A stretch of DNA of 64,000 bases from Margaritifera margaritifera (lineage: Eukaryota; Mollusca; Bivalvia; Unionida; Margaritiferidae), in the NCBI GenBank assembly GCA_029931535.1, contig JAQPZY010001148.1, positions 248,001 through 312,000 on the forward strand, read 5' to 3'. Below are positions 49,901-62,823 of the stretch, in pieces. Under the pieces are notes generated by a model, which was not told where the DNA came from, made no database searches, and saw nothing but the letters and a program-made list of their open reading frames with translations. How positions within the stretch are numbered: the stretch's first letter is position 1; every line of letters begins with the position of its first letter. Made by a program: the position numbers and the translations under genes.

Positions 49901-50099
49901 GGATTCACATATGAGATATGGAATGAAAACCATTACGTATTAACAAACGTAAACCTATTGTGACATAATAAGAAACTAGAATTATATAATCATGCTTACT
50001 TATCGGATTTGTCTCTCCATTTGTTACCTATATAATTTTATTATAATAATTTTAACATTTTTTGCTTTACAATAAGAACGACAAATAATAAACAGATAT

Positions 50100-50830
50100 A
50101 TACATAGATAGGTGCATGGATCGATTCATGGATTGAGGGATGAATGAATGAATAAATGACTACATTGTCAGATTGTTGTAGGTATAGATGGTTGGATGTA
50201 TGGAGGTGGGTGAGTGAATAAATGGTTTGATAGATGAATGGATGGATGGATAGACGGGTATATCGCTGGTTGATTCTACTTTTGTATTTATGGATGGACA
50301 TACACATGACTATTTGAATAAGTAAAATAAGTGAAACACAGTAAAATATGTCATAATGGACAATTGATTTAATTGGGCCAGGGTTCCTCTTTTGTAACAT
50401 CAACGCTTACTGCGCATATCTGAATGACATAATTAATACAATCTGATGTCATCAATATGACATCACTTTTTTTACCTAGGTATGTTGCATCGGTATGAAC
50501 TTTGGGAGAGATTGGAAGTGCAATGATGTGGTTGCCACTTTTGTCTCTTATCGAAAAATGAAAATCACAAATTCTAAGAAAAATGTAATAATCGCAATAA
50601 GAGTCCTGTGAAAAGAAATTAGAAAAAATCAACAAACGGTACGAGACCTTTGGAAATCTTCAGCGATTTACGAGCTGCCGTAAATCAGGCTTTTAGTTGT
50701 GGAAAACCAGTTACTCTTAAATAACTGTCATACTGAAACAAATTCACCCACCAGCATACTATTTTTTTTTTATTATATAAGAGGAGTCTATGATCTTCAA
50801 TATTTGCAAAATTGATGAATTTTACATACT
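50100..50830. other. Degenerate GATG/GATA tetranucleotide region and unique spacer, copy 2 only
   Basis: Imperfect atgg, gata and gaatg tetranucleotides fill 50115-50265. The rest is non-repetitive with no supported gene. Copy 1 joins the two flanks inside a shorter gatggatgg tract (36570), so one copy gained or lost about 700 bp there. Confidence 0.6.
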
Positions 50831-51113
50831 CATGCAGCTTATTTTTAGTAGCAATTAGATACAGGGTATTTTGTCCCATACTTTTCAATGTAGTGACCCT
50901 TACATGGGGATACATATTCACCTAAACATAGTACAAAATATGCACACTAGCCTACTTGTACTTTGTGATTTTATATTGACTGGTCCCTTAGCTATAAAGA
51001 AATATCAACATTTTTACGAGGATAAATACTCAAACATTACACAAGGGATCATCCTAATGGAGAGTTTTCCATACTACTGCTTATTAATATTATTTTTTAT
51101 GCTATTTTTGAAT

Positions 51114-51115
<2 letters not shown>

Positions 51116-51169
<54 letters not shown>
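51116..51169. repeat. (TA)n microsatellite upstream of the second GT11 gene
   Basis: About 54 bp of TA at the same place as the TA-GT repeat of copy 1; the GT part is absent. Confidence 0.95.
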
Positions 51170-51172
<3 letters not shown>

Positions 51173-51308
51173 CGTATGGGAATGAATGAGTCAGCCATAG
51201 TGTCTGCTGAAGACGGATTGTACCGTATATTGATCAATAAATACCTAGAGAAATACAGTTAAATGCAGGTTTCTTCTGTTTCAAGGAGTGTGTTGCACAT
51301 TGCTGCCA

Positions 51309-52238
51309 ATGTTGCTGCTGCTTCTGTGGTACCTTTCTCCCTACTTGAAGACGTTCAGCATGAGCACGATATACACATCGGAGATCAAGAATAGAGGAGG
51401 TAAATATTATCTGTGTGCACCGTCATTTGGTAGACTAGGAAACAAAATGTTTCAGTACGCGTCAGCCTATGGAATAGCTTCTGAGAAGGGCATGAAAGTA
51501 CTTTTAGCACCAGATTCCTTGATAGCTATGTTCTTCAGTGTTGATGCAGACATATTTGAAAATGCTTCACAGATATGTTCAACTTTTCCGGTCTACCACG
51601 AAAATTTTTGGGGAATTTATAACCTGTCTTTTTCTGTTGGAATTCCTGAAAAACGAGGCATTCGCCTATACGGATATTTTCAATCATATAAATATTTCAG
51701 TCATGTTAGAGATGAGATAAAAAGGCAATTTATGTCTTTCTCCGAACTGACAAGAAAAACAGCAATTGATATACTAAAAAAAATCAAACATGACTTTTTA
51801 GTCAGGCTGAGTGTAACAAGCGTAACTTTAATTGGAATTCATGTACGTAGAGGAGATAAGCTGAGTTTAGATAATGTAAAAATTGGAAGCAAAGTCGCAC
51901 CCAAAGAATATTTCATTAAAGCCATTGGTTATTTTGCATCCAAGTATGAAAACACTGTTTTTGTAGTATGTGGTGATGATCAGAAATGGGCAAATGAGAT
52001 TGTGTCATCACTGTCCAATGCTGTTTTTCTAAGCCAGAGTTTTACACCTGATGTTGACCTTGCAATCCTCTCAATGTGTGACCATATGATCTTGTCAATA
52101 GGCAGTTACAGCTGGTGGGCAGCGTACTTGAACCGCGGAGAGGTCGTGTACTACAAGGACTGGATAACCCTCGGATCAGAAATGTGGAAAGATTATGAGC
52201 ATGACGACTACTTTCCGCAAGACTGGATCCCTATGTGA
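51309..52238 (+). CDS. GT11 family fucosyltransferase (alpha-1,2-fucosyltransferase-like), copy 2
   Basis: Paralogue of the gene at 37080, also 309 residues from ATG 51309 in one open exon, with a splice acceptor (atgcag) ending at 51268. The role is expected to be the same: Golgi transfer of fucose from GDP-fucose to terminal galactose. GIHVRRGDK is unchanged. The first block is GRLGNKMFQYASA and the last block has IGSYSWWAAYL where copy 1 has SYGWW. I count about 35 differences in the aligned open frames (about 89% identity), many conservative, spread along the protein. The frame stays open and the motifs are kept, so the second copy looks maintained. The change next to the WW pair may alter activity. 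One N-glycosylation sequon of copy 1 (NET) is lost here (NEI). Confidence 0.92.
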   Translation: MLLLLLWYLSPYLKTFSMSTIYTSEIKNRGGKYYLCAPSFGRLGNKMFQYASAYGIASEKGMKVLLAPDSLIAMFFSVDADIFENASQICSTFPVYHENFWGIYNLSFSVGIPEKRGIRLYGYFQSYKYFSHVRDEIKRQFMSFSELTRKTAIDILKKIKHDFLVRLSVTSVTLIGIHVRRGDKLSLDNVKIGSKVAPKEYFIKAIGYFASKYENTVFVVCGDDQKWANEIVSSLSNAVFLSQSFTPDVDLAILSMCDHMILSIGSYSWWAAYLNRGEVVYYKDWITLGSEMWKDYEHDDYFPQDWIPM

Positions 52239-52394
52239 GAATAACAAAGTTTCAATGTATGAAAAGTTAACCAGTAATGAATATCGAGGTTCTGTAAATT
52301 TGTAATGTAAAGAATTGTTTATCTTCATGATGTCACACTATAAACGCTGGTATGTTCTTCTTCTTGAACTTGAGAGAGAGAGAGTTATCTTTGA

Positions 52395-52460
52395 ATCAAG
52401 TACTCTTTATATATCGTGTATCAAGTACTTTTTATGTATCGTGTATCTAGTACTCTGAAC
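52395..52460. repeat. Short 25 bp repeat, about three units
   Basis: Units of the form tatcgtgtatcaagtactctttat. This is the unexpanded counterpart of the 1.7 kb array at 38155-39870. Confidence 0.9.
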
Positions 52461-52564
52461 AATGCAGGTTATGACGTCAAGTAACTGTCAAGTAACCGAT
52501 CTATTGGTCTTCTTGTTCGAGATATTGTGAAAAAGTTTTGAAAAATCAACAATTTTGAAATAAT

Positions 52565-53345
52565 TGAATTGGAGCATTGTTGCGCTGATACCAAAAAACC
52601 AAACAGTCGTGAGTTTTACAGTGTACGTAGCGTTAGTATTTTGTTCTTGTTGCACTGTAGGTACATCGATCTCAATTACGCGTAAAGAAAAAAAACTGTA
52701 ATTTCTAACGCATTTTATTCTATTATACCTGTATTGTACTCAAATATTCAGAAGAAACAACAAAACGATATTTTAAACAATCTTATTCATTTCTTTCTCA
52801 CATTATTTATCCCTTCTAAAGTTTAACTTACTTTTCGCACGTAGCTGTCTTTCTTTTAGAGGCGCCAGAAACTGAGAGGCGTCTATATTAAGTAACATTT
52901 TATTGTTTAACGTGCCTGAACATTGCGAATTTATCACACAAAGGATGCCATAACAAATATGAATATAAATAGATGTATTGTTGCTTACAAATAAAGTATA
53001 GCAAAATGATTTATTGTTTCATATGCAATTATATTTTGAGACAATCCATCTTATGGGATAAATTAACGTACGGTAGAGTCTACTTGTGGTGCATTTCTTC
53101 ACATATACCCACCTACACACACATACCCACCTACATATCCTAAAATACAACTTGCTGTACAGGTCAAAGCCAAAATACATTTAAGAAGATTTAAATCAGT
53201 CAATCTCTCTTCTTGTTTTAACAGCATTAGCTTTAGAAAAAAAAAAAACAAAGGTATGTGTGTGGGTTGGGGGGGGGGGCATCCGTAGAGTACACAAGGG
53301 AAGGATGTTTTCAAATGTACTATATAATATCCACTAAATCTGCCG
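52565..53345. other. Segment present only in copy 2, no gene
   Basis: AT-rich sequence with an A run (53237-53249) and a G run (53268-53279). It is absent from copy 1, where the flanks lie about 140 bp apart. No ends or duplications were identified. Confidence 0.55.
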
Positions 53346-54316
53346 CATAGAAAACTATACACAAAATTAAAAGATATAGGAACAATATTACAATGGTCAG
53401 TTAAAACATGTATTGTTGAACAGAATCAGACGTCAAACTCTAGATTGACCGTGTAATGCAATATATTTATTGAACTTATAGTACTTGCACAAGTATCAGA
53501 AAAAACCAGTTTCGATTCTAGGATGGGAATAAATTTGTTTCTTCTCTCTTTCTCTCTCTTTATTTGTTTTTTTTTTTTACTAACCTTTCGAATGTGACAA
53601 ATACCTCCAAATTTACAGATTAGAACCTAACTTTAAATAATTGCTGAATTTTCTTCAATCAAATAAATATTTGGAAAAAAACAAACATGTAGAGATTCAC
53701 CTTTTAAAATAATGCGAATTAATTTATGCGAGTGCAAATTTGAAATTTGCTAGCAAATAACATTTTCACAGATGATGAGTAGTGAATATGAGCGGGTAGT
53801 CTTCTAACGGATTTGGGTGGTGGATGGATGGGTGGGTGCAGGTCCTATTAAGCATTCGAAATTGCTGCCTGCCCAGCAACTTGACACCGTCTACTTTCAC
53901 AGTGGTCCAAAATGTTGTTCTTTTCTTCTTCTCGTTTGTCGTTTTTAAATGATTTTATACTTTGTTTCAATATTTATTTGACCAAAGTTCAGCAGATTAT
54001 GAAAGTTAATGGTCTGTTTCATATTAGTTTTGCTATTTTATTTTATTTGTTTGGAGTGGGGGTGCGGGAAGTAGATATCACGTCACCAACTGTGATTTCA
54101 TTGTTCTGAATAGGTACCATGCATGCATGGGCCTCCACATGGGGTGGGGCAATGAGGGGCTGTTCTCTCCCCCCCCCCTGGATTTTTACAAAATCCATTG
54201 TGTAATATATATGTAGCTGCAAGCATGCAATAAGTTTTAAATTAGCTTTCCCCTTCTCCCGGAAAAAATTCATGCGGACGCCGATGAATATATGTTGGAT
54301 GTAAAATTTTAATATG

Positions 54317-54318
<2 letters not shown>

Positions 54319-54395
<77 letters not shown>
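54319..54395. repeat. (AG)n microsatellite
   Basis: About 77 bp of AG, against 33 bp at the matching place in copy 1 (41041-41073). Confidence 0.97.
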
Positions 54396-54396
<1 letters not shown>

Positions 54397-54819
54397 GATG
54401 CCCATGTTGGGAAACTATTGTATATAAGGAGCATTAAAATATTCATCTGTAAAACATTTCACTTAAATCGTTCGCAATAAATTTTCTCGCCAGGGAAGGA
54501 CAAGCAAGACTGTTGGTATCATTGATGACGGTGTTACAGTTTTAAATATAGTCATTTTTTGTGTTATATACATTTTGTAGGCAAGATATATAATTTTTCT
54601 ACGAATTTCATTTTCACTATATTTGTATTTAATGCTCTGTGCATGCATACACGAGAGGGAAAGTAATGATTTGGGGGAATTTGTGTTTCTTTTTTTATAT
54701 TATCATTGTAGATGCATGGACAAAACTGTAATAATACTGATACCTCTTGTACATACGTCACAATTTTATTAAACGTTGAGTCAAGATATTTTCTTTCCTA
54801 TATCATTTCCACTGACTAT

Positions 54820-55175
<356 letters not shown>

Positions 55176-56359
55176 TGTGTGTGCGTGTGCGTGAATCTGT
55201 ATATATAACGTAGATTTTGGATGCGTTATTGAATGTTTCACTGTGCTATTATGTATCACCAATTAGTGAGAGGGAGTATTCCTTCGAAATCAATATGAAT
55301 CACCTACAGAATGAATAAAATGATGAGTATGCATGCACATTTTCAGTGCCACGTCTAAATTTGTCAGATGTGGCTTTGAAGTTGTTAGAAGTAACAGCCT
55401 GGGGAATGTGCATCTGTGTGTATTTTGTATGTGTATGTCTAATAATGAGAGAGAGAGAGAGATACATAATACATATCATTTATGATGTAAATATATATTT
55501 TATTCTGTATGCCACATCCCGCGGACGTTTATTTCCTTTTCTTATTATTATTATGTATTCTTCCAGGCACAGCCAAAGTTCAATTCAGTATCAATTACTG
55601 TGATACATATGACTGATAACAACAGAGTAAATGCGGTGAGATCACACTTGATAAAGCAATATTTACAACAAAGAAAAACAATAGAATAAAAGTGATACTG
55701 AACACGGAAGAAAAAAATGAAAATGCTGTGAGATCACACCAATATTTTCGGTGAACAAGAGAACTTAGAAGATTCTAGAAGGCCTCATTATCAATCATAT
55801 GAGTCAGTGACTATCTTCTTTTTTCATTGGAGCTTAGAATAGTTTCTTGTTGACTTGTAAGTTAGATTTATTCGTCATGGGTTACTAGCGTTTACAAATT
55901 ATAACTTTTATGCAACTTTATACCAGAAAAATAATACAAATACATAATGTTATTGTAAATTTAGTGAATATTTTATGGATAGACAGTATCAATGAGAAAT
56001 ACTTGGAAACGATGAAACATTTACCTATCTTACTTGATATTATTTAACACACGGTTTCCATGGCAACTGGCATGAGAACACAAAACTTATGTCAGAAACA
56101 AAAAACAAATTACCTCATAATTATACTACTATATATCAAATGTAGAAAATTTGAGAGGTGGGCACAAAACGGCCGTTATTCAATATAGTCCTTTTCAAAA
56201 TGTTGTGTAGCAGTAAGCCGATGTCAATGAAGCCAAGATGGTTGATCAAAGTTTATCCATGAATAATATTAATGACATGTCGAAGAAGATAAGAAAAGTT
56301 ACCTAAAACCAATACCAAACTTTTAATAACATTTCAAGTTGAGAATGGTTTGATTATTC

Positions 56360-57640
56360 TCCGGAGTTATTGAACACTGCTCACTTTGGGCAGTGATAAA
56401 TAGTGTGAAGCACATGTAAACTCTGTCTTAATATACTTTGAATTTTCAAGTGTATTTGTTTATCTATTAGATTAGGTAATAGAGGATAATACAAATGAAA
56501 AATGAAAAACTCGGTGTATTGATGTTGTCTTAGTTGAAATGTTTCAAAATTATATCCATACATTTCTACGCTATTTACGGATCTTATTTAATGCTACAAT
56601 TGAAAACAAAGGAAGAATAAGAAAAGAAGTCCCAAAAGAATGGTGTAAAGCAATACTATATCTTACGCATTAGAAAGGAGACATTTACGGGCCTTAACAA
56701 TTACCGTGTATTTCACTGTTCAATATTTTACGAAACATTTAAACAAGATATAGAGTAACATGTTAGTTTTTGAAGCATAAGTGAGGGTACATTCAAAGAA
56801 CAACAAGCTGGTTATAGTACTGGTTAGACCACTATTAATCATTGTATTACCACAAAAGTATAAGGCTTGTCATTGCGTCCAGCACTTAGTTTTACCTTGT
56901 ACTTTGATACAAACAACAAAAGTTCTAAAGTTGCGAAAGTGCTGAAATGTATGTAATATAAATGAAAACGTTTGTAAATTTAACTGGAAGATTAACATGA
57001 TATTTTATTTGCAAAGTTGGTACAAGGCTGTATGTTGATCCCATTTCTCTTTGTGATATTTCTGAATTAATTTATAGAACTACTAAACAACAAATGGTAG
57101 TTTTACTGTTGAACAAGTACCATATTATGTGCAGTTATTATTTCTAGATGCTATGGCAAACCAAGCTGACACTGTTATAAATCTTCAGAAATAGATACAA
57201 TAACTAGAGAAATGTTATGATAAATATGGTATGAAAGTTAACATAAATAAAACTAAGATTACGGTATTCAAAATGCACAAATATAAAGTGTTTCTTATTA
57301 TTATATCTTGGATTAATATTTTAGTAGTGCATAATTACTTAATAAAGCTTAGAGTGTTTTGAGTGAATCTGTTGAATGTGCTATATGTAAATTTATAAGA
57401 TGTGACAAAGCACTATATCATTTTCATCATTTGGTAGTATCTATTATTACATACTGTTCAGAAATTTGGGGATACGAACATTCAGAAAAAATCAAGTCTG
57501 TTTAAATTAAATTTTGCAAAAAGGCTGTAAATGTAAAGGCAAAAACACCATCTTCTGCAGTTCTAAGTGAACTTGGAAGATTTCCCTTAAGAAAATATTA
57601 CTACAAAAAATGTAGCAAATACTCACTGCATATTGTGCAA
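56360..57640 (+). pseudogene. LINE (non-LTR retrotransposon) reverse transcriptase remnant
   Basis: The first part matches the copy 1 remnant at 43480. Beyond 57125 it goes on with the RT C-terminal region: a QADTVINLQ block, then KYGMKVNINKTKITVF (57220-57270) and a thumb/end region with ITYCSEIWGYEHSEKI and AVLSELGRFPLR (57445-57600). Such blocks are typical of many non-LTR elements. Stops and frameshifts are frequent. The clade was not determined. Confidence 0.75.
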
Positions 57641-58061
57641 CTGAATAGTGATTGATTTCCAAAAAGATGACACGAGATGTTCATGAGATTATACATGTTG
57701 GTAGAACATCGTGCACTCCTTATACTAGAAATGCATTATGTATGTGCTGAGTTCGGTATGCGTGGCTTCATCATAATATATTGATGTTTTTAATCTGTGT
57801 CTGTTCAAAGATTTAAAGATGCGTGTACTCAAGAATGGTATTCTCCTTGCATATAATATTCTAAACTTGATTTTTATTGTATATTCAAAAGTTGATTTGA
57901 ACCAGAAAAATATCACTTATGTGTTAAGAATAAATATCATAGAATAGCTTTTAGTATCTTAAGATTGTTTATTTATAATATCATGATTGAAAAACGGGGA
58001 GGACGGACTTTACACACAGAGAAGATAAAACATGCCAGTAGTAGGGGAAAAGGAGATTTTT
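57641..58061. other. Spacer between the LINE remnant and the Polinton-like region
   Basis: AT-rich, no gene supported; ends at an inverted repeat. Confidence 0.5.
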
Positions 58062-58124
58062 GAGACAAGGATGCTTTGTGGTGGTGGGTTTCGCTTGCTC
58101 AGCCCACCAAAGCATCCTTGTCTC
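58062..58124. other. 17 bp perfect inverted repeat
   Basis: gagacaaggatgctttg (58062-58078) and caaagcatccttgtctc (58108-58124) with a 29 bp loop. Weaker complementarity goes on outward (agtagtagggg with ctctactact). It lies just 3' of the minus-strand polymerase gene and could be a folded transcript end or an element-boundary structure. Confidence 0.8.
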
Positions 58125-58206
58125 ATACACTCTTCTTTTCTCTACTACTATGGCTGATCCTAAATAAGCTCTTATTTTTTACCCTCTCTATTATTATTTT
58201 CACACA

Positions 58207-61200
58207 AAATTTCATACTTGTTTTACAGACCAAGATGACCAAGCACATTAACACTACTGATTACTTCGTCTACTGTTTTTGTTGGATCAAAACCATGTGC
58301 TTTGGTATTTATTCCATTTGATCATCAAAGTTGCAATATCTTTTTTTGTTAATTACGCTTGTCTCTTTCTTATGGTGGTTTGATCTTATTACTGCCATTT
58401 CACCATGCTGTTGTTTTCCTTTCAACTCATCTAAGTAATCATTAAACCCAATTACTTGATCAACAACACGCTTCTTAATTTCCTTAGCACTTTTTTTAAT
58501 CTTTCCATCTGCTAATTTGATACAATACATTTTACTACGTAATCCAACAAACCCTGATATTGGAATAAAGTTTGTTTCAACTTTGAACTTTCCAATAACA
58601 TTTGTGTTATCATTGCACTGAAATCAACTGTTAATTGGGTAATCTGATAAATCAAAGAGCTCTTTATCAACACAAATATCAGCATATATATCTTTTGTTT
58701 CAATCTTGTAGCACAAATTATCAGTGTCAGTGAACAAAACCTCAGATTTATCATACTTCTTGAAGTAATTGTAATGGAAATCATACAACAAATGCTTTGA
58801 CAAATCTTAAATAGCTGCATCAACATAGATTGGTTTATTTAGCGTTAAATCTATTTTTCTTCTGTGAATAGCTACAAGGTTTTCGTTAAAAAATTTCATT
58901 GTTACAAAACTATCATTAGATACTACCTTATTTCTTTTCTCCATATTGTTTTCAATTTCAACATTAACTCTTTTTCTGATGTTTTCTATTGTTTTACCAA
59001 AAACGCTAGTATTCATTAGCTTAAAAAAGTTCTTTTCAAAATTGGTTGTTGCTACAGCTCGTTTGTATGTGTTAAAATCTATGTAATCTTTTAACCATGG
59101 TTTTTGTTTCAATTTTAGTACTCTATGGACTTTTCGTAATATCAAACCATTATCTAGAGCTTGTTTTAATGCTTCAACATGCACAACGTAACCCTGTTTA
59201 TCAAAAAGATTTGGTACTAATTTTTCAACTGTTTCCAATATTGTGTTGTTATTTTAGTTCAATTTGTTCAAAGGACAGCTGTTCATCTGATAATATCATT
59301 GATTCAGGATAATCATTTTGAAGCTCGTGTAATTCCCCATGGTAATCTAAATCAACCTCAGTAAAATAGCCAACATCTTTTGGTAATTTTTGTCAATTTC
59401 ATTGAGAAATTGTCCTGTTTTAATCCATTTGAAACCATCATATGGGAATGGCTGTGACATTGCATGTCCACAGAGATTGATTGTATCCAAGTAAATTATG
59501 TGTGATGTTACTTCATCTAGATTGTAATCACTTAAATATTTGTTGTAAGCTTTTGCGTATTATTTTGTTATTACTGAAATACCACCTGTTATTCCTTTTT
59601 CAATAAAGTAAAACTGATCAGGATCAGTTAACAACTCTAGTTAAATTTGACTTACTTTTAACGCAGCATCCCACGACAAACCAGGAGATGAGTAATACCA
59701 AGGAGTACCAAGCTGATAATTCCTTAGACAAACACTTATAAATTCCTCAAAAACATCAGGTAACAATAAAACATCAGTAATCTAATACAAATCATGGTAA
59801 TCCCCAATTGTTTTACAGTTGAATTGGTTCTAAATCATCTGCGCGTAATCGTACTCATCATCCCTTATTCCTTCTAAATTAATTTTGAGTAAAACAAATC
59901 TTTGCTTGGTAAATTTTCTTCATCAAACTTTGCCCAGCTGTTCATGTACTCATACGGATAAACTCCTTTTTGTTTTAAATCATCTGCTTGTTCAGCAAAG
60001 TGATCTGTTAAATTATTAAAGCAATTGCAATCTTTAACAAGCTCCTCAAGTGATGCCGCCTTAAACTGAACACTATCGATAAATCTTAACTTACCGAGTA
60101 AGAAAGACATATACTTTTCCATGTTATTTGGAATACACTTGATCTTGCCATTAGCGCTTTTTTTCGTCGCAGCAATAACATCAGGATCATCAAAAGCCTC
60201 CACAATGATGTGGCTATCATATCCTCTAAGATTGTGGAATGAAATTAGGGTATTTAAAGTGTAAGTTTCACTTATCATGTGCTGTTCCTCTGTATTTTCC
60301 TGTATGGCAATGATCCCTTACTCTATCATTTTTGAGCTATTTTTCGCAAATTGAACAATTAACCGCTGATGTAAAAGCAATTTGTTCTGCTTCTGTTAAT
60401 TGTATCATTGGTTTTGTTGTTTATAAATTTTTTTTGATTGCATCGACCTCTTTTATCAGATTTTTTAAGAACCACTTGCCTGAGTTTTCACCGCGATAAA
60501 TTCTTATTGGCTTGGAAAACTCTTTATCAGTTCCGCAGACAATCTTGGAAGCAACACCACATGGAATGTGAATTTGTGTTTATGTGTTTAATGAAACATT
60601 AGGATTACAACTAGGGCCTTCTACTGTCTCAAGTAGAGCCTCAAAATCACCGTAGATTACAAACGGTATTTTCATTTGGTGACTAAGGTTTTTAAAACGC
60701 AGTATTTTATCATCTTCTCTTGCTAAAGTAATCTTTTGTGTGTTTCTGCAGCATTCTATGTGATCATTTAAAATCCTATGTGTTTTATATCCACGCTAAC
60801 ATCTGTGACAGAAATATTTTTTTGTTTTTGTTTTTTTTATATTGTCCGCCAACTAATCCATTAAATTTTTTTATCCAACAATAATGTTCTTTGTAAAACA
60901 ACAGATTGATTGTGTTTTGGTTAGCTTGCTCACTAATCAATGTTGGGTAGATGTTTTCTGTTTCACTTACACCAAACATATTAATACTAATACTGTTCTG
61001 TTTTTCAAACTTTTTAATATCTTTGTCTGCAACAGAAAATTCAATTCCAGTAAAATTGAATCTGTTATTATAGTTTAAATGACAAGAGGTTATTTCTCCA
61101 TGTGATTTTGCTTGAAACATTGCTGATAAAATAGACCGCATGAAACATTTGTTATCATTATTTTTTACCATAATACAGCACTTGCTGTTTTTTATTTTGC

Positions 61201-61642
61201 TTGGTAGCTCAACAAATGAAGAACCATTTAATAGATTGTATTTCATTCTATGAAAAATAACAGAACTAAAACCTTGGTATTTCCACCCTGATCCACCTTC
61301 TGTGTACTTATCGATTTTTGTCTCCAAATTTCTTCATTAACCTCTTCCAGAACGTTTTTTTATGTCTGTTCCCCGAAGAATTATTCTGTATTTATAATTA
61401 ATATCATGTTCGGCTTGTTCTTCATCAAGATTATCTTTGTCAACATGTAGTTTGGTAAAAAGCACATGATATTGAACAATAAATTTAATACCACCATGTT
61501 TTCTTAGTTTATCATCAGTTTTTGGTCTTATTATTTGGACCAATTTCTTCACTGAAATTCAACTGTTTGGCACATCATAATAATCAAAGATCCAAGTATT
61601 ATCATAGCCAGCAAAAGCTGTTGCTATTTTTCTGGCTCTCAT
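58207..61642 (-). pseudogene. Protein-primed DNA polymerase B, Polinton/Maverick type, broken
   Basis: It would copy the linear element DNA from a protein primer. Reading downward from the ATG at 61642: an N-terminal region (61642-60785, with CIMVKNNDNKCFMRSIL and TGIEFSVADKDIKKFEKQN), exonuclease motif I (FVIYGDFEALL, about 60670-60640), a Cys/His block (CSICEK and HCHTGKYRGTAHD, about 60360-60270), exonuclease motif II (FHNLRGYDSH, about 60240), motif A with its Asp (YLDTINLCGHAMSQPFPY, about 59500-59440), motif B (NFFKLMNTSVFGKTIENIRK, about 59045-58975) and motif C (FTDTDNLCY, about 58735-58708). The C-terminal part ends near 58309 or, past one stop, near 58207. Stops occur near 61556, 61337, 60785 and 58309, with frameshifts near 60240, 59870, 59240, 58810 and 58530. 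Catalytic Asp residues are kept. About 1,140 codons are covered, typical for the family. Confidence 0.9.
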
Positions 61643-61679
61643 TATACTTCTAGTGTTGATGAACCAATACAACGTGCAC

Positions 61680-62765
61680 CCTATCTTTGATTTACATGAA
61701 GGTGATCAGCTTGGTAATATTAGAAATAAAACAAATAAATATTTATGTTGGGTTTCAAATCCGTGATGGAAAAGATAAAGTTCATGTCAAAGGAACAGAA
61801 ACAAAATGTTTCAACCTGTCTACAAGAAGATTTTGTATGGACAACTTTTCATGGTAAAATTCCAGATGGTTATTTTGTGAGGCTAATGGACAATATTGGG
61901 CCATGTTCACTTAGTAATTTAATATTATTAACACCAGGGCAAGACAAGATCGATGTGTTTGCTGTTCATCCCATTTACGATGGCTAAGAATTTAATGTGT
62001 CTGGTACTGTTAGACGAGTTGGGTCAAAATTGTACGTTGCTGTTCATTTAAAATATCGCTACGTTTCAGTTAGTGGAAAGGATAACAAAAGGGTACTTTA
62101 CTCACATTACAATTTTATCAAAGATTGTCATGATGGTTTTATTGCTGATCCAACAATAAACCCATCAGAACCAACTGAACCTACTATTCATGGTGGTATT
62201 GAAGAAGAGCGATTTGAGGTTAATCCGATTTTTGATAATTATGAGGCCTCAGAAAGTGCTGTTGTTCGTAGAGTTGACACAAAAAATATGTTATTTCTTT
62301 TACTTCACATGATGATGTAATGAGATTTATATCAGTTAGTGGTAAAAATTCTATGGAGAAATGATAGTTGCACTTCAGATTTTTGTTTTTAACTGTTTGA
62401 ACAAGGACATTAAAAATTGCCAGGTGAATTTATTACATGGAAAGATAAAAATATGAAGGACTAATATAAAAAAAATTGTACTTTAAAGAGAAGAAAATTC
62501 ACTTCGTCAAATTGGCGATTTGTTCTTTCGGCATATTGAAAAAAGTATTTTATCCAGTAAGAGAAGCAAAACCTGCAATGTCAATGAACTTAACTAATGG
62601 AGATGAAATGGAATATAAGTCTATGACAGCAGCCTGTAAGCATTTTGGTATAGCAGATGCTTCTGATAAAGTATGCTGTGAAGGAAAGCAAATTAAAGTT
62701 TTGTCATTTGAATTTAATCCTGAAATTGATTTCTTATTTGCTTTTTTTTTTGAAAAGAGTAAATA
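61680..62765 (+). pseudogene. Three degenerate HNH-endonuclease-like units in tandem
   Basis: Each unit opens with the same short block: PIFDLHEGDQLGNIR (61680), HPIYDG, stop, EFNVSGTVRR (61968) and NPIFDNYEASESAVVRR (62221). Unit 1 goes on with TTFHGKIPDGYFVRLMDN and SNLILLTPG. Unit 2 has YRYVSVSGKDNKRVL, then SHYNFIKDCHDGFI. Unit 3 is frameshifted after VDTKN and picks up a NUMOD1-like tail at about 62573-62710 (MSMNLTNGDEMEYKSMTAAC, KHFGI). The SHxFI...C.DG.IP part is that of HNH_3-type homing endonucleases. Frame changes and stops make these non-functional. They may be successive duplications of the better kept unit that follows. Confidence 0.65.
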
Positions 62766-62823
62766 ATTGCCAAAGGCAAAAAAACTATGTAAAGGACAAT
62801 TACAGAAAGCCTATAGTATAATA

